Shown piece by piece: positions 1 to 8,681 of a DNA stretch of 64,000 bases. How positions within the stretch are numbered: the stretch's first letter is position 1; each line of letters begins with the position of its first letter. The translations under genes and the position numbers were made by a program. Origin of the DNA: Penumbrarchaeum sp964445525 (GTDB lineage Archaea; Thermoplasmatota; Penumbrarchaeia; Penumbrarchaeales; Penumbrarchaeaceae); the NCBI GenBank assembly GCA_964445525.1, contig CAYULA010000011.1:16144-80143 (forward strand). Direction: 5' to 3'. The notes under the pieces were generated by a model, which was not told the origin of the DNA, searched no databases, and was given only the letters and a program-made list of their open reading frames with translations.

Positions 1-62
1 TCAGAAGGTTTGTGAGAAGAAAGAGTCAGAAGTGGGATTAGCAATGAGTCCGATTCCCCATC

Positions 63-590
63 ATGATCAGGAAAAGAGTGGTGGCTGTAATCGGATCGGG
101 AACAATTAACGAGAACAATCCTTCCTATTCATTGGCCATGGATATAGGCAAGGCTATTGTTGACAGAGGCATGAGGGTCCTTACGGGTGGATTGGGAGGA
201 GTGATGGAGGCGGCAATGAAAGGCGGAAGGGCCTCAAAAAATTATACGGAGGGGGATACCATCGGGATTCTGCCGGGGCTGGATCATTCCGATGCGAACG
301 ATTTTGCAGATATTGTGATACCCACCGGTTTGGGAATTGCCAGGAACATGATAGTGACAAACGCTGACGGAGTCATTGCCGTGGGCGGAGGATCCGGTAC
401 TCTTTCCGAGATGGCATTCTCCTGGCAGAAGGGACGGCCGATCGTTGCATTGAAGGTTCCTGGCTGGAGCGGCGAACTGGCGGGAAAAAGAATAGATGAA
501 AAGGGAAGATACTCCCGAATAATACCGGCTGAGGACCCCGGGGAGGCTGTCGACTCGCTCGTTCTTCTTATGCGGGATAAGGATATCTAG
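63..590 (+). CDS. LOG-family (TIGR00725-like) nucleotide-binding Rossmann protein
   Basis: This 175-residue cytosolic protein has the Rossmann-type fold of the LOG/DprA-like group. The N-terminus has the usual strand followed by a small loop (VAVIGSG), and around residues 108-116 there is a glycine-rich GGGSGTLSE segment. This corresponds to the phosphate-binding PGGxGTxxE signature of cytokinin-riboside-monophosphate phosphoribohydrolases. The middle segment VLTGGLGGVMEA is also typical. The length fits the short TIGR00725 branch, whose physiological substrate is not established; nucleotide monophosphate hydrolysis is an inference from relatives. The first Pro of the signature is replaced by Gly, so activity is uncertain. 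It is followed 30 bp later by a DsrE-like gene on the same strand. The upstream region is too short here to judge a promoter. Confidence 0.82.
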   Translation: MIRKRVVAVIGSGTINENNPSYSLAMDIGKAIVDRGMRVLTGGLGGVMEAAMKGGRASKNYTEGDTIGILPGLDHSDANDFADIVIPTGLGIARNMIVTNADGVIAVGGGSGTLSEMAFSWQKGRPIVALKVPGWSGELAGKRIDEKGRYSRIIPAEDPGEAVDSLVLLMRDKDI

Positions 591-619
591 ATGGATACCA
601 TACCCGATCCAGTGATAAT

Positions 620-970
620 ATGAACAGGAAGATTGCGATGTTTGCCTTCAACGGCGATCCCATGTGTTTCATTCATGTTCTTCTGAACACCCTGGATATG
701 GATGAAAAAGGATTCGATGTGGCCTTGGTTATTGAGGGAAGCGCAACCAAACTCGTACCGGAGATAAGCAGGGACGGACACCCTCTCAATAAACTCTATA
801 TGAAGGTCAAGGAAGCGGGCCTCATAAATTGTGTCTGCAGGGCATGCGCCAACAAGATGGAGGTGCTGGAAAGGGTTGAGAATGAAAAACTTCCCGTATG
901 CGGACCGATGTCCGGCCATCCTTCGATGGCCGATTACATCAATGAAGGTTATGATGTGATCTCTTTTTGA
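620..970 (+). CDS. DsrE/DsrF-like family protein
   Basis: A small 116-residue soluble protein beginning MNRKIAMFAFNGDP, with a Rossmann-like alternation of strands and helices. It resembles the DsrE/DsrF/peroxiredoxin-like superfamily, whose members act in sulfur relay or as small structural partners. A Cys cluster (CVCRAC) lies near residues 70-75 and could carry sulfur or bind metal. The C-terminal part, PSMADYINEGYDVISF, matches the closing strand usual in the family. It lies 30 bp behind the LOG-family gene and may be cotranscribed with it. The substrate is unknown. Family assignment rests on pattern recognition only. Confidence 0.6.
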   Translation: MNRKIAMFAFNGDPMCFIHVLLNTLDMDEKGFDVALVIEGSATKLVPEISRDGHPLNKLYMKVKEAGLINCVCRACANKMEVLERVENEKLPVCGPMSGHPSMADYINEGYDVISF

Positions 971-1004
971 ACATATCATTTACATTGGATCTATTTCTCT
1001 ACAG

Positions 1005-1022
1005 ACATCTATATATAGATAC
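1005..1022 (+). promoter_or_regulatory. TATA box of the CDP-alcohol phosphatidyltransferase gene
   Basis: The intergenic run ACATCTATATATAGATACGG contains a strong TATA element centred near 1013, about 33 bp upstream of the ATG at 1046. This predicts a short leader of roughly 8 nt. Seen by eye only. Confidence 0.5.
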
Positions 1023-1045
1023 GGAACCTTGAATCCTGGGGTTCA

Positions 1046-1633
1046 ATGATCCAGAAGTGGGAATACATCACTGTTCCTAATGCCCTTTCTATCTCACGTA
1101 TCGTATTCCTTCCCTTTCTGATTCTTCTTTTGATGATGGAAGAGAAAACAATTTTTCTTTTTCTGTACGTGGTCATAGGATCCACGGATATGTTCGACGG
1201 TATGATCGCGAGGAAATTCAACCTCAAAAGCGAGATAGGAAAGACCCTTGACTCTGTGGCAGATCTTGTCTTCTATCTGGGATCACTATTTTTCATATTC
1301 ATTCTGTTCGAACATGTGGTATATGAAAATACCATATTTCTTCTGGTATTTTTCATATTCTTCTCCATGTCTTTTATGATCAGCATCCTAAGGTTCGGCA
1401 AACCCATACTCATGCACACCCAGCTTCTCAGGCTGAATGCTGTACTTGTATACCTGCTGGTTATCTTTTCATTCGTTTTCGATACAACATATATGGGCAC
1501 GCTCATACTTTTCATCTACTACGTGGCTTTCACGGAAGAGATCGTCATCTTCCTAAAGTATGATGATTTCGACCGGGACGCACGATCCATCTTCCATATA
1601 ATGAGGGGGAAGCCGGAAAAGGAAAAGAGATAA
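1046..1633 (+). CDS. CDP-alcohol phosphatidyltransferase
   Basis: A 195-residue integral membrane enzyme that transfers a phospho-alcohol head group from or onto a CDP-lipid. Residues 50-77 carry the complete family signature D-x2-DG-x2-AR-x8-G-x3-D-x3-D (DMFDGMIAR...GKTLDSVAD), which binds the metal and CDP. Five or six hydrophobic helices surround it. In archaea such proteins make archaetidylglycerol, archaetidylserine or archaetidylinositol phosphate. The acceptor cannot be told from the sequence. The C-terminal tail is short and basic. It is a single-gene unit between a TATA box and the following surface-protein gene. Confidence 0.88.
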   Translation: MIQKWEYITVPNALSISRIVFLPFLILLLMMEEKTIFLFLYVVIGSTDMFDGMIARKFNLKSEIGKTLDSVADLVFYLGSLFFIFILFEHVVYENTIFLLVFFIFFSMSFMISILRFGKPILMHTQLLRLNAVLVYLLVIFSFVFDTTYMGTLILFIYYVAFTEEIVIFLKYDDFDRDARSIFHIMRGKPEKEKR

Positions 1634-1712
1634 TATTGATCCCACATGTGAAAGAATCGGTCTTATACCGGACAGATTTTATAGATGTGAAAAGGAATGT
1701 CCGGGGGATAAG

Positions 1713-4700
1713 ATGATCTGGATGTGGATCAAGGTCCTGTTTGTTGCAGCATTGATAGGTTCAGGCCTCTCCTACATGGAAGAACCGGGTGAGTCTGTTA
1801 TCAACAGCTACATTTCCAGGTCTCCAAATTCACCCTTACAGATCAACAATTCCTCACATCTCGAGGAGATGGCAATTCTTGAAAGCTGGGAGGGAAACGG
1901 ATCCGAGGGGAATCCGTTCATAATCGATAACCTGGAAATTGATGGGAACAGATCAAAATTCTGTATATTCATCCAAAATACCCAAGAACATATTATCATA
2001 AGAAATTGCATACTCTATGATGGAGGATATCGGTATTTCAATTATTTCAATCCCGGATCCCTGTTTCTTTTCAATTGTGCGAATATTACCGTTATCGACT
2101 GCGAAATAGATTTTATCGAGGCGGAAGATTCCACGGATTTGAAAATATCGGATATTTACTGGCAGGCCGACAACAGGACGGTAATCTACATAGACACATG
2201 CATGGATGTAATCATAGAAGATCTCGGTAACTGTTCCATAACCATGAGATACTCCGGGAGTTCCGTAATCGAAAATTGCACTGTAAATGACATGAACAGC
2301 CGGATATACATCTACAGCGGACCGTGGTATTACGGACACATAGTGGTGAAAAATTGTACCATCAAAAACACCGTGGGAGACGCATTTCCAGAAGGAATCC
2401 TTGTAAGGGATTCATACTACACACACCTCTATGATAATGTATTCGTGAACTCTTTTCCAAAAGTGGAAACCTATGGCTATGAAGGATTCTTCCGGACCGT
2501 AACCATACCTCCGAACAACACCGTAAATGGAAAAAGTATTCAAGCAGTGATAGGAAAGGACCTTCAATGGGAGGATGTTCCCGGAGGAGGAGGTTACTAC
2601 CTTTTCCTTCAATCCAAGAATATATCCGTGAAAAATGTGGTTCTTGCCAAGGATTCCATCGGTTTTTCCATACAATCTTGTTCTGGTGTTTCTCTGGATG
2701 GAATTTCATTACCCGGTGAAACTATGATGGGGATGTACTTCTTTCAAACGGATGGCATCTCCATCAATGGATCGATTTTTCATAACATGACAGACGGGGT
2801 CAGGATCGATCAGGTAATGGATTTCAATATAACCAACACCACTTTCTCGGGATGTGAAAGGGGACTCGTTTTGAACTATGCCTACCTCGGGGACACTTAT
2901 CCATCGCGGATCAAGGATACCGAATTCATCGATTGCATGCTCGGTATCAGAGGGAATGACTTCGATTCGGTGGAGGTCAAGGATTGTAGATTCGAAAGAT
3001 GCCAGGTCGGTATGGAGGTCGAGAGATCTTACGGATGGAGGATACATGAAAACTCATTTCTGAACTGCAATCTATCAGCAATCAAAATGCTAAGGGGTTC
3101 CATGGAGAACTGGGTTTACTGGAATACCTTCAGGGAAAACAATGTTGAAAACGGAACCCAGAAAATACAGGTCGAGGATGAATCCGAGATAACCAGATGG
3201 TACAATCCCTCTTACCAGGAGGGCAATCTCTGGTATGATCATACAGAACCGGATCTGGACAGGAACGGTATTGTCGATGATCCCTACTCGATATCTGTTT
3301 CCGGTGCCGAGGACCCCAAGCCTCTTACAACATTTCCCAGAATGAACCTGGAAACTCCGGAAGATTTTGCAATAGAGGTTGAAGACGGAAAGGTTGAGAT
3401 TACCTGGAAAAGGGCTCCTCAAGAGAATACACCGGTTATTTCAGGGTACAGAATATACAGGAACAGGACCGGTAACGATACCATAACTCGTATCGATGTG
3501 GATGCGGGAAAATGGTCCTTTACGGACGGAATGGTGGAATTCGGAAAAGAGTACAATTACTGGATGACCGTTTACAATCTCAGAGAGGAATCGGAACCCA
3601 CCGATGTCCTGTCCACCTTCATTTTCGACAAGCCGGGAACGGTATTCAATTTCTCGTATTCATGCAACAGGACCTCGCTTAATCTTACCTGGGATCCTCC
3701 AATTGATGACGGTGGTAGTCCGGTGACCGGATACAGGATATACCGGTCCCTTTCCCCGATTGCCTGGACGTGGAAGGGAATTTCGAACACCACCCATTTT
3801 GTTGATGAAAATATCGAGATAGGGGAAGTCTATTACTATTTCGTTTCCTCGATGAATGTAGTTGGCGAGGGAAGTCTTTCCGATCCCTTCGAAGCTGAAG
3901 CCTTTATAACTCCAGATCCTCCCAACCTTAGCGTGGTATCCACAGGCAAGGATTTCATCAAGCTTTCCTGGAATGCTCCCGAATTCTCCGGGGGTACAGA
4001 GATCGTATCCTACAGAATATACAGAGGGACAGACGGCGCAACCTTGACAGAGCTCTACACACTTGGTTCCAACCTGGTGGAGTACAATGATACGGGACTG
4101 GAGGAAGGATCGACTTTCTATTACGCCGTATCGTCTGTAAACTCCAGAGGAGAATCGGAACTCAGCAATGTATTGAATGTGACGGTGGGAATGATAAGAC
4201 CGGATCTGCCCAGACCCTTCAATCCCACTGCGGTATCCGGAAATGGTAACGTGGTGATATCATTCAATGCTCCCGATTTCAACAATGATCTTGTTTTCCT
4301 GCACTTTCATATCTACAGGAGGGAGGAGGGGTTCGATTTTACTTTGCTATCCACTACCGCCTCCACAAGGTACAGAGATGATACAGTTATCAATGAAGTG
4401 AGCTACGATTACAGGATTACAGCGGTCTACACCAACGGAGAATCGGGACCCACTCCGATAGTCAATGCAACACCATCCGCTGATATCTCTCCCTACGGAC
4501 TTCCGAGGGAGCTCACTTCGAGTTCAGGAGACGGGTTCGTGATACTTCGCTGGATCGAACCAGCAGACCAGAGGAACGGATCGATCCAGAATTACAACAT
4601 TTACACGGGAAATTCTTCGGAAGTTGCCGTCATTGAAGGATCGGTGGATGTTAGCCAGAGGTCTGTAACGATCAACGATCTGGAGAACGGGAGGACCTAC

Positions 4701-5198
4701 AGGTTCTACATCTCGGCCGTCTATCTGCAGGGTGAGTCCGCCCTTGCGGGTCCGGTCGAAGCAACACCAAAGGGTGTTGATAGAGCTCCCGGTCAGCCAA
4801 GATCTTTGGAGGTTGTTCTGAACGAAACTGGAGTGCTTCTGGAATGGACCTCTGCTAGTGGAAATGTTGACGGATACAGGATCTACAGGTCCGAAGGGAG
4901 CAAGGATGCGGTAATAATTGACGAGGTTTCATCGGAAACGCTGACCTATATTGATGCCAGTATCGTGGATGGTGCAAGCTACAGATATTCGGTTTGCGCT
5001 TTCAACTCCCAGGGAGAAGGTCAGAGGTCCATAGATGTCCTGATCACCATACCCATTGAGGAGATTCCGGAGGAAGGGGATAGTGATGATGGCCTCGAGA
5101 CCTGGATCTATTTCGCCATAGGGGGAGCCATCATCCTGATGATACTGCTCCTGGTTTTCATATTGGCAAGAAGGAAAGGTCCTGATTACGAGGAGTGA
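1713..5198 (+). CDS. Exported beta-helix / FN3-repeat surface protein, C-terminally anchored
   Basis: An 1161-residue surface protein. The N-terminus is a signal peptide (MIWMWIKVLFVAALIG). Residues about 60-510 form a right-handed parallel beta-helix of the NosD/periplasmic copper-binding type, with repeated short hydrophobic strands and Asn ladders (IIIRNCILYDGG, NITNTTFSGCERG). A linker DLDRNGIVDDPY closes it. Six fibronectin type III domains follow, starting near residues 544, 640, 735, 830, 927 and 1022, each with the SYRIYR...YYY pattern. A single transmembrane helix sits at about 1130-1152, with the tail ARRKGPDYEE. Likely role: adhesion or polysaccharide/protein binding outside the cell. 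A TATA-like TTTTATAG and a GGGGATA site precede the ATG. The FN3 array is paralogous to the one in the gene at 49700-52852. It ends base-to-base against a convergent peptidase gene. Confidence 0.85.
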   Translation: MIWMWIKVLFVAALIGSGLSYMEEPGESVINSYISRSPNSPLQINNSSHLEEMAILESWEGNGSEGNPFIIDNLEIDGNRSKFCIFIQNTQEHIIIRNCILYDGGYRYFNYFNPGSLFLFNCANITVIDCEIDFIEAEDSTDLKISDIYWQADNRTVIYIDTCMDVIIEDLGNCSITMRYSGSSVIENCTVNDMNSRIYIYSGPWYYGHIVVKNCTIKNTVGDAFPEGILVRDSYYTHLYDNVFVNSFPKVETYGYEGFFRTVTIPPNNTVNGKSIQAVIGKDLQWEDVPGGGGYYLFLQSKNISVKNVVLAKDSIGFSIQSCSGVSLDGISLPGETMMGMYFFQTDGISINGSIFHNMTDGVRIDQVMDFNITNTTFSGCERGLVLNYAYLGDTYPSRIKDTEFIDCMLGIRGNDFDSVEVKDCRFERCQVGMEVERSYGWRIHENSFLNCNLSAIKMLRGSMENWVYWNTFRENNVENGTQKIQVEDESEITRWYNPSYQEGNLWYDHTEPDLDRNGIVDDPYSISVSGAEDPKPLTTFPRMNLETPEDFAIEVEDGKVEITWKRAPQENTPVISGYRIYRNRTGNDTITRIDVDAGKWSFTDGMVEFGKEYNYWMTVYNLREESEPTDVLSTFIFDKPGTVFNFSYSCNRTSLNLTWDPPIDDGGSPVTGYRIYRSLSPIAWTWKGISNTTHFVDENIEIGEVYYYFVSSMNVVGEGSLSDPFEAEAFITPDPPNLSVVSTGKDFIKLSWNAPEFSGGTEIVSYRIYRGTDGATLTELYTLGSNLVEYNDTGLEEGSTFYYAVSSVNSRGESELSNVLNVTVGMIRPDLPRPFNPTAVSGNGNVVISFNAPDFNNDLVFLHFHIYRREEGFDFTLLSTTASTRYRDDTVINEVSYDYRITAVYTNGESGPTPIVNATPSADISPYGLPRELTSSSGDGFVILRWIEPADQRNGSIQNYNIYTGNSSEVAVIEGSVDVSQRSVTINDLENGRTYRFYISAVYLQGESALAGPVEATPKGVDRAPGQPRSLEVVLNETGVLLEWTSASGNVDGYRIYRSEGSKDAVIIDEVSSETLTYIDASIVDGASYRYSVCAFNSQGEGQRSIDVLITIPIEEIPEEGDSDDGLETWIYFAIGGAIILMILLLVFILARRKGPDYEE

Positions 5199-7259
5199 TC
5201 AGATATGTTCCGCGATGAATTCCAGAATGGTGTTGTACCAGACCTCTGAATTTGCGGGTTTGAGGACCCAGTGTCCCTCGTCCGGAAAATAGAGGAATTT
5301 CGATGGTACATCCATAACCTGAAGTGCCGTGAAGAGGGAGACGCCTTCGGAGACCGGGCACCTGAAATCCAATTCCCCCTGGATAACAAGCATGGGAGTC
5401 TTGAAGTTCTGGACGAACATGTGCGGTGATTGTTTCAGGAAGCTCTCGTGGTTTTCATGGGGCATCCCTCCATGCTCCCATATGTCAAACCAGAGCTCTT
5501 CTGTCATGTAAGACATCGTCTCCTGGTTGAATATCCCGTCGTGGGAGATGAGAACATTGAATCTGTCTGTATGCCCCTGGAACCAGTTCATCATGAACCC
5601 TCCGAAACTGGCACCTGCGGCGGAAAGATGTTCGGGATCTATGAAATCAAAGTTTTCCAAAACGAAATCAAGGCCCTTCATGAGGTCCTCGTAGCATCTT
5701 CCCCCCCAGTCCCCGGAGATCTGATCAGAGAATTCCTGTCCGTATCCGATTGATCCCCTGGGATTGATCTCCACCACGACGTATCCCGGTGATGCGAATA
5801 GCTGGGGATTCCACCTGTAATGGAAGTGATCGAAGAATGCGGACTGGGGTCCTCCGTGGACTATGAAAAGCAGGGGATATTTTTTATTACTATCGAAGTT
5901 AGGAGGTTTCAAAATGAATCCGTGAACGGGATCGTTATCGGCTCCCTTGTACCAGAAGGATTCCAGCTCATTGAGGTCAATTTCATTTTGGAACAATGAT
6001 CCGTGATCCGTGATTTTCCTCACTTCCTGATCGAAGGTATTCAGAGGACCATTCAAGAGGTCTACAGGTTCCGCTTCTCCGATTTCCATAATGCATAGAT
6101 CGGCAGGTCTGGCGGCCGTCTCCCTGGATAAAAGAAGTTTTTCTCCAAGAAGGAGCCTCATGTTGTTCTGGAATACTCCCGAGGTATACTGGAGAATCTC
6201 ACCCGTTTCGAGGTCCAGGCCGTAAAGTGACATGAATCCCCTGTCCGGGGCGAGGAAATAGAATCCGGAACCGTCGTTCTTCCATATCAGTTCGGAAGGG
6301 GACCTGTCGAGGTCCTCCGTTAGGTTCTTGGTTTCTCCGGTGGTCCTGTCGTATAATTTGATCCTTACCCTGTCGGCTTCGTATCCAGGTTTCTCGGCTC
6401 CCAGGTAGGCCAGGTACCTCCCGTCCGGGGAATATCTGGGTTCCAGTTCCATTGCATCGTTTTGGGAAATCCTTACCGGATCCCCTTCAGGTTGGATTCC
6501 CTTCAATTTCTGAATGAAAACGGAGTTGTTTGTGGAAGTGGCGACGATTTTATCAGGATTCTTGACGTAGGCAATCTCGTTTCCGTCAGGTGAGAACTGG
6601 ATGTCCTTGGCACCTCCCAGACTTATGGGCGGAACGTCGGCGTCTCCGGGAGTGAGGTCATTGATTTTTCTGGAATCTATGTCTATGATATGCAGGTGGG
6701 ACCTCTTCCTGTCCCTCCAGTGATCCCAGTGGCGGTAGAGAAGGGAATCCTCGATTATTCCGGATGATCTCTCGTTTTTCAATCCGTAGGTCCTTGCTCT
6801 GATTATCTGTTCCCTGTCCTTTTCCGGGATGTCCTTGGTATTCCCATCGAAATGGGGTGAAATTATGACTGATCTGGAGAATGCTAATTTTTTGCCGTCT
6901 GGGGACCAGACGAGATTGGATGCCCCTCCCTCCCCTTGTGTAAGCGAGTAAGCTTCACCCCCTTCTCCGAAGGGAAGGATCCATATCTGCTGGCCGTCCT
7001 TCCTGTCGGAAGTGAAAGCCAGCAAGGACCCGTCCGGGCTCCACCTGGGACTCGAATCTTTGTGATCCCCCGGAGTGAGGTCTCTCTCCTCACCTGTCTT
7101 CAGGTCCAGGAGCTTTATCGTGTTCTTCACCTTGTTCTCCTTATGATCGTGAACGGTTTCGACGAAGGCAGCAAGGTTTCCGTTGGGATGTACATCGGGA
7201 TCGGATATTCTCCTGACTTTCATCAGGTCCTCGAATCTGATGGGTCTCTTCTCTGTCAT
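5199..7259 (-). CDS. S9-family serine peptidase (acylaminoacyl-peptidase / prolyl oligopeptidase type)
   Basis: A 686-residue peptidase. The first ~400 residues are a WD40-like/TolB-type propeller (repeated SPDG-x-x-LAF motifs), which gates peptide access. The C-terminal alpha/beta hydrolase holds the catalytic triad: Ser551 in GASFGG, Asp631 in QGELDFRCP and His663 in DEGHW. There is no signal peptide, so it acts in the cytosol, probably trimming peptides or acylated peptides. I prefer the ATG at 7259 (MTEKRPIRFEDL) over the in-frame ATG at 7274. A TTTTAAT box lies about 28 bp upstream of 7259, which would give a leaderless transcript starting at this ATG. The gene abuts the convergent surface-protein gene with no gap. 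Confidence 0.92.
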   Translation of the reverse strand: MTEKRPIRFEDLMKVRRISDPDVHPNGNLAAFVETVHDHKENKVKNTIKLLDLKTGEERDLTPGDHKDSSPRWSPDGSLLAFTSDRKDGQQIWILPFGEGGEAYSLTQGEGGASNLVWSPDGKKLAFSRSVIISPHFDGNTKDIPEKDREQIIRARTYGLKNERSSGIIEDSLLYRHWDHWRDRKRSHLHIIDIDSRKINDLTPGDADVPPISLGGAKDIQFSPDGNEIAYVKNPDKIVATSTNNSVFIQKLKGIQPEGDPVRISQNDAMELEPRYSPDGRYLAYLGAEKPGYEADRVRIKLYDRTTGETKNLTEDLDRSPSELIWKNDGSGFYFLAPDRGFMSLYGLDLETGEILQYTSGVFQNNMRLLLGEKLLLSRETAARPADLCIMEIGEAEPVDLLNGPLNTFDQEVRKITDHGSLFQNEIDLNELESFWYKGADNDPVHGFILKPPNFDSNKKYPLLFIVHGGPQSAFFDHFHYRWNPQLFASPGYVVVEINPRGSIGYGQEFSDQISGDWGGRCYEDLMKGLDFVLENFDFIDPEHLSAAGASFGGFMMNWFQGHTDRFNVLISHDGIFNQETMSYMTEELWFDIWEHGGMPHENHESFLKQSPHMFVQNFKTPMLVIQGELDFRCPVSEGVSLFTALQVMDVPSKFLYFPDEGHWVLKPANSEVWYNTILEFIAEHI

Positions 7260-7376
7260 GCAACGCATGACCATCGAGAACCGATTAAAAGGTTGTCCAT
7301 GAAAAGATTTCGATCAAGCGTTACCGGAAGTTTACTAATCCTTGAAATTTCATAATGAGGAAAAGGAGTGACCCAT

Positions 7377-8669
7377 ATGTTCGAATGGAAAAGGTACCCC
7401 GAGGCGGAAAAATATCTGGTAGAAACCATTGATAGAATGAAAAAAATCGATCGGGATGCCGGATCATTTCTCAATGAGATTTCCAACAGGACATCGACGA
7501 GGATCATTGACTGGATAGATCATCTGGTCGTACCTGATGGAATGGATGGTGATCATCTCGAGAAAATCGGGTATTCCAGGGATACGGATAAACATCCGGA
7601 CGGTACTGTCTGGAGACATACAGGCTCCAACCTTCCGCCGGTTGTTCTGTCTGATGGAGATTGTTCCCTCATTGCCTTGAAAGTGGAGAATATTGATCGG
7701 TTCGCCGAGATAAACAAGATTAAGGAAGAGATCGAGGGTGCCGCACATTCAGGATTGAGACAGGCGGGGATCCTCTCCAGGGGTATCGAGCTGATCGCGG
7801 TTGATAGAAGAGGGTATGACGGATTTACCACAGACCAGGGAACGGATATTGATGATTATCTTGAATTTTACAACAATCTGAAATCCAGGGAAAGGGGTGA
7901 TGAGGATCTGAAGGATCTCGGGGACCTGATCAGATCCTCCAATCTGGACAAAGGAAGATTGTCGGATGCATATTTCAGGGCGGAGAGGAGATACTGGGAG
8001 AGCAGGGATACCAAGGGAATGGTCCAGTGGATGAGGCAGGATGGAACGGGATCGGGATGGGGCAACCACGACCACCACACCTTCCGGTGCTCCAGGGAGA
8101 ACTACAGGGAGACAATTGCTATTCTTGAGATGATGGGCATGGAATCCAGGGAGAGGTTCTACGCCGGAGATGAAGCTGGATGGGGAGCTCAGGTTCTGGA
8201 GCATCCTGTCTGCGGGATCACCGTCTTTGCCGATGTGGACCTGGATCCGGAGGAAAAGGACGGAGACTTCTCCCACAAGGGACTGGAACCTGCCGAGAAG
8301 CTGGGCACCGTCGGTTTGTGGGTCGGCCTGCACGGTGAATCCATGCTTTCCGCGGGTCTTCATCATCTTGCCGTACTGGTGGATTTCAAAAGAGCCGTGA
8401 TGGAATCAAGTATTCCGACAATGGCTCCTTTTTCCAACTTTCCCTATCTGAAACAGTGTTTTACGGAAGGAGAGAGATGGAAAGTGGTGAAGAATAGGGC
8501 GCGGGACCTTTCAGCCAAAAAAATGATAACCGATGAACAGTTCGAAAGATTTGTCGCCAAAGGCGCTCTGGGAAGCCATCTGGAGTTCATTGAAAGGAGG
8601 GAAGGCTTCAAGGGATTCAACCAGACTGCTGTCAGCGACATAATATCAAGAACAGATCCGAGGAAATGA
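7377..8669 (+). CDS. Uncharacterised protein with a VOC/DUF1338-like segment
   Basis: A 430-residue soluble protein that I do not firmly recognise. The start is set by GGAG at 7365-7368, 8 nt before the ATG at 7377; a GTG at 7368 lies inside that site. The central part has HDHHTFRCSREN, then an amphipathic helix with MMGM, then a GDEAGWGAQVLEHP strand. This resembles the first metal-binding module of the DUF1338/HglS (2-oxoadipate dioxygenase) branch of the vicinal-oxygen-chelate superfamily. A second His pair (GLHHLAVLVDF) and a late Glu (GSHLEFIERREG) could complete a 2-His-1-Glu site. The order of segments does not match classical HglS, so this is inference. Its partner, 12 bp downstream, is a GlcD-type FAD oxidase. 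Confidence 0.45.
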   Translation: MFEWKRYPEAEKYLVETIDRMKKIDRDAGSFLNEISNRTSTRIIDWIDHLVVPDGMDGDHLEKIGYSRDTDKHPDGTVWRHTGSNLPPVVLSDGDCSLIALKVENIDRFAEINKIKEEIEGAAHSGLRQAGILSRGIELIAVDRRGYDGFTTDQGTDIDDYLEFYNNLKSRERGDEDLKDLGDLIRSSNLDKGRLSDAYFRAERRYWESRDTKGMVQWMRQDGTGSGWGNHDHHTFRCSRENYRETIAILEMMGMESRERFYAGDEAGWGAQVLEHPVCGITVFADVDLDPEEKDGDFSHKGLEPAEKLGTVGLWVGLHGESMLSAGLHHLAVLVDFKRAVMESSIPTMAPFSNFPYLKQCFTEGERWKVVKNRARDLSAKKMITDEQFERFVAKGALGSHLEFIERREGFKGFNQTAVSDIISRTDPRK

Positions 8670-8681
8670 GGTGTTCTTCAT

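Noticed and set aside
7749..8366. 205-residue open frame on the minus strand
   Set aside because: It lies wholly inside the plus-strand gene 7377-8669, which has a ribosome site and a sensible protein; the minus frame gives a low-complexity product with no motif.
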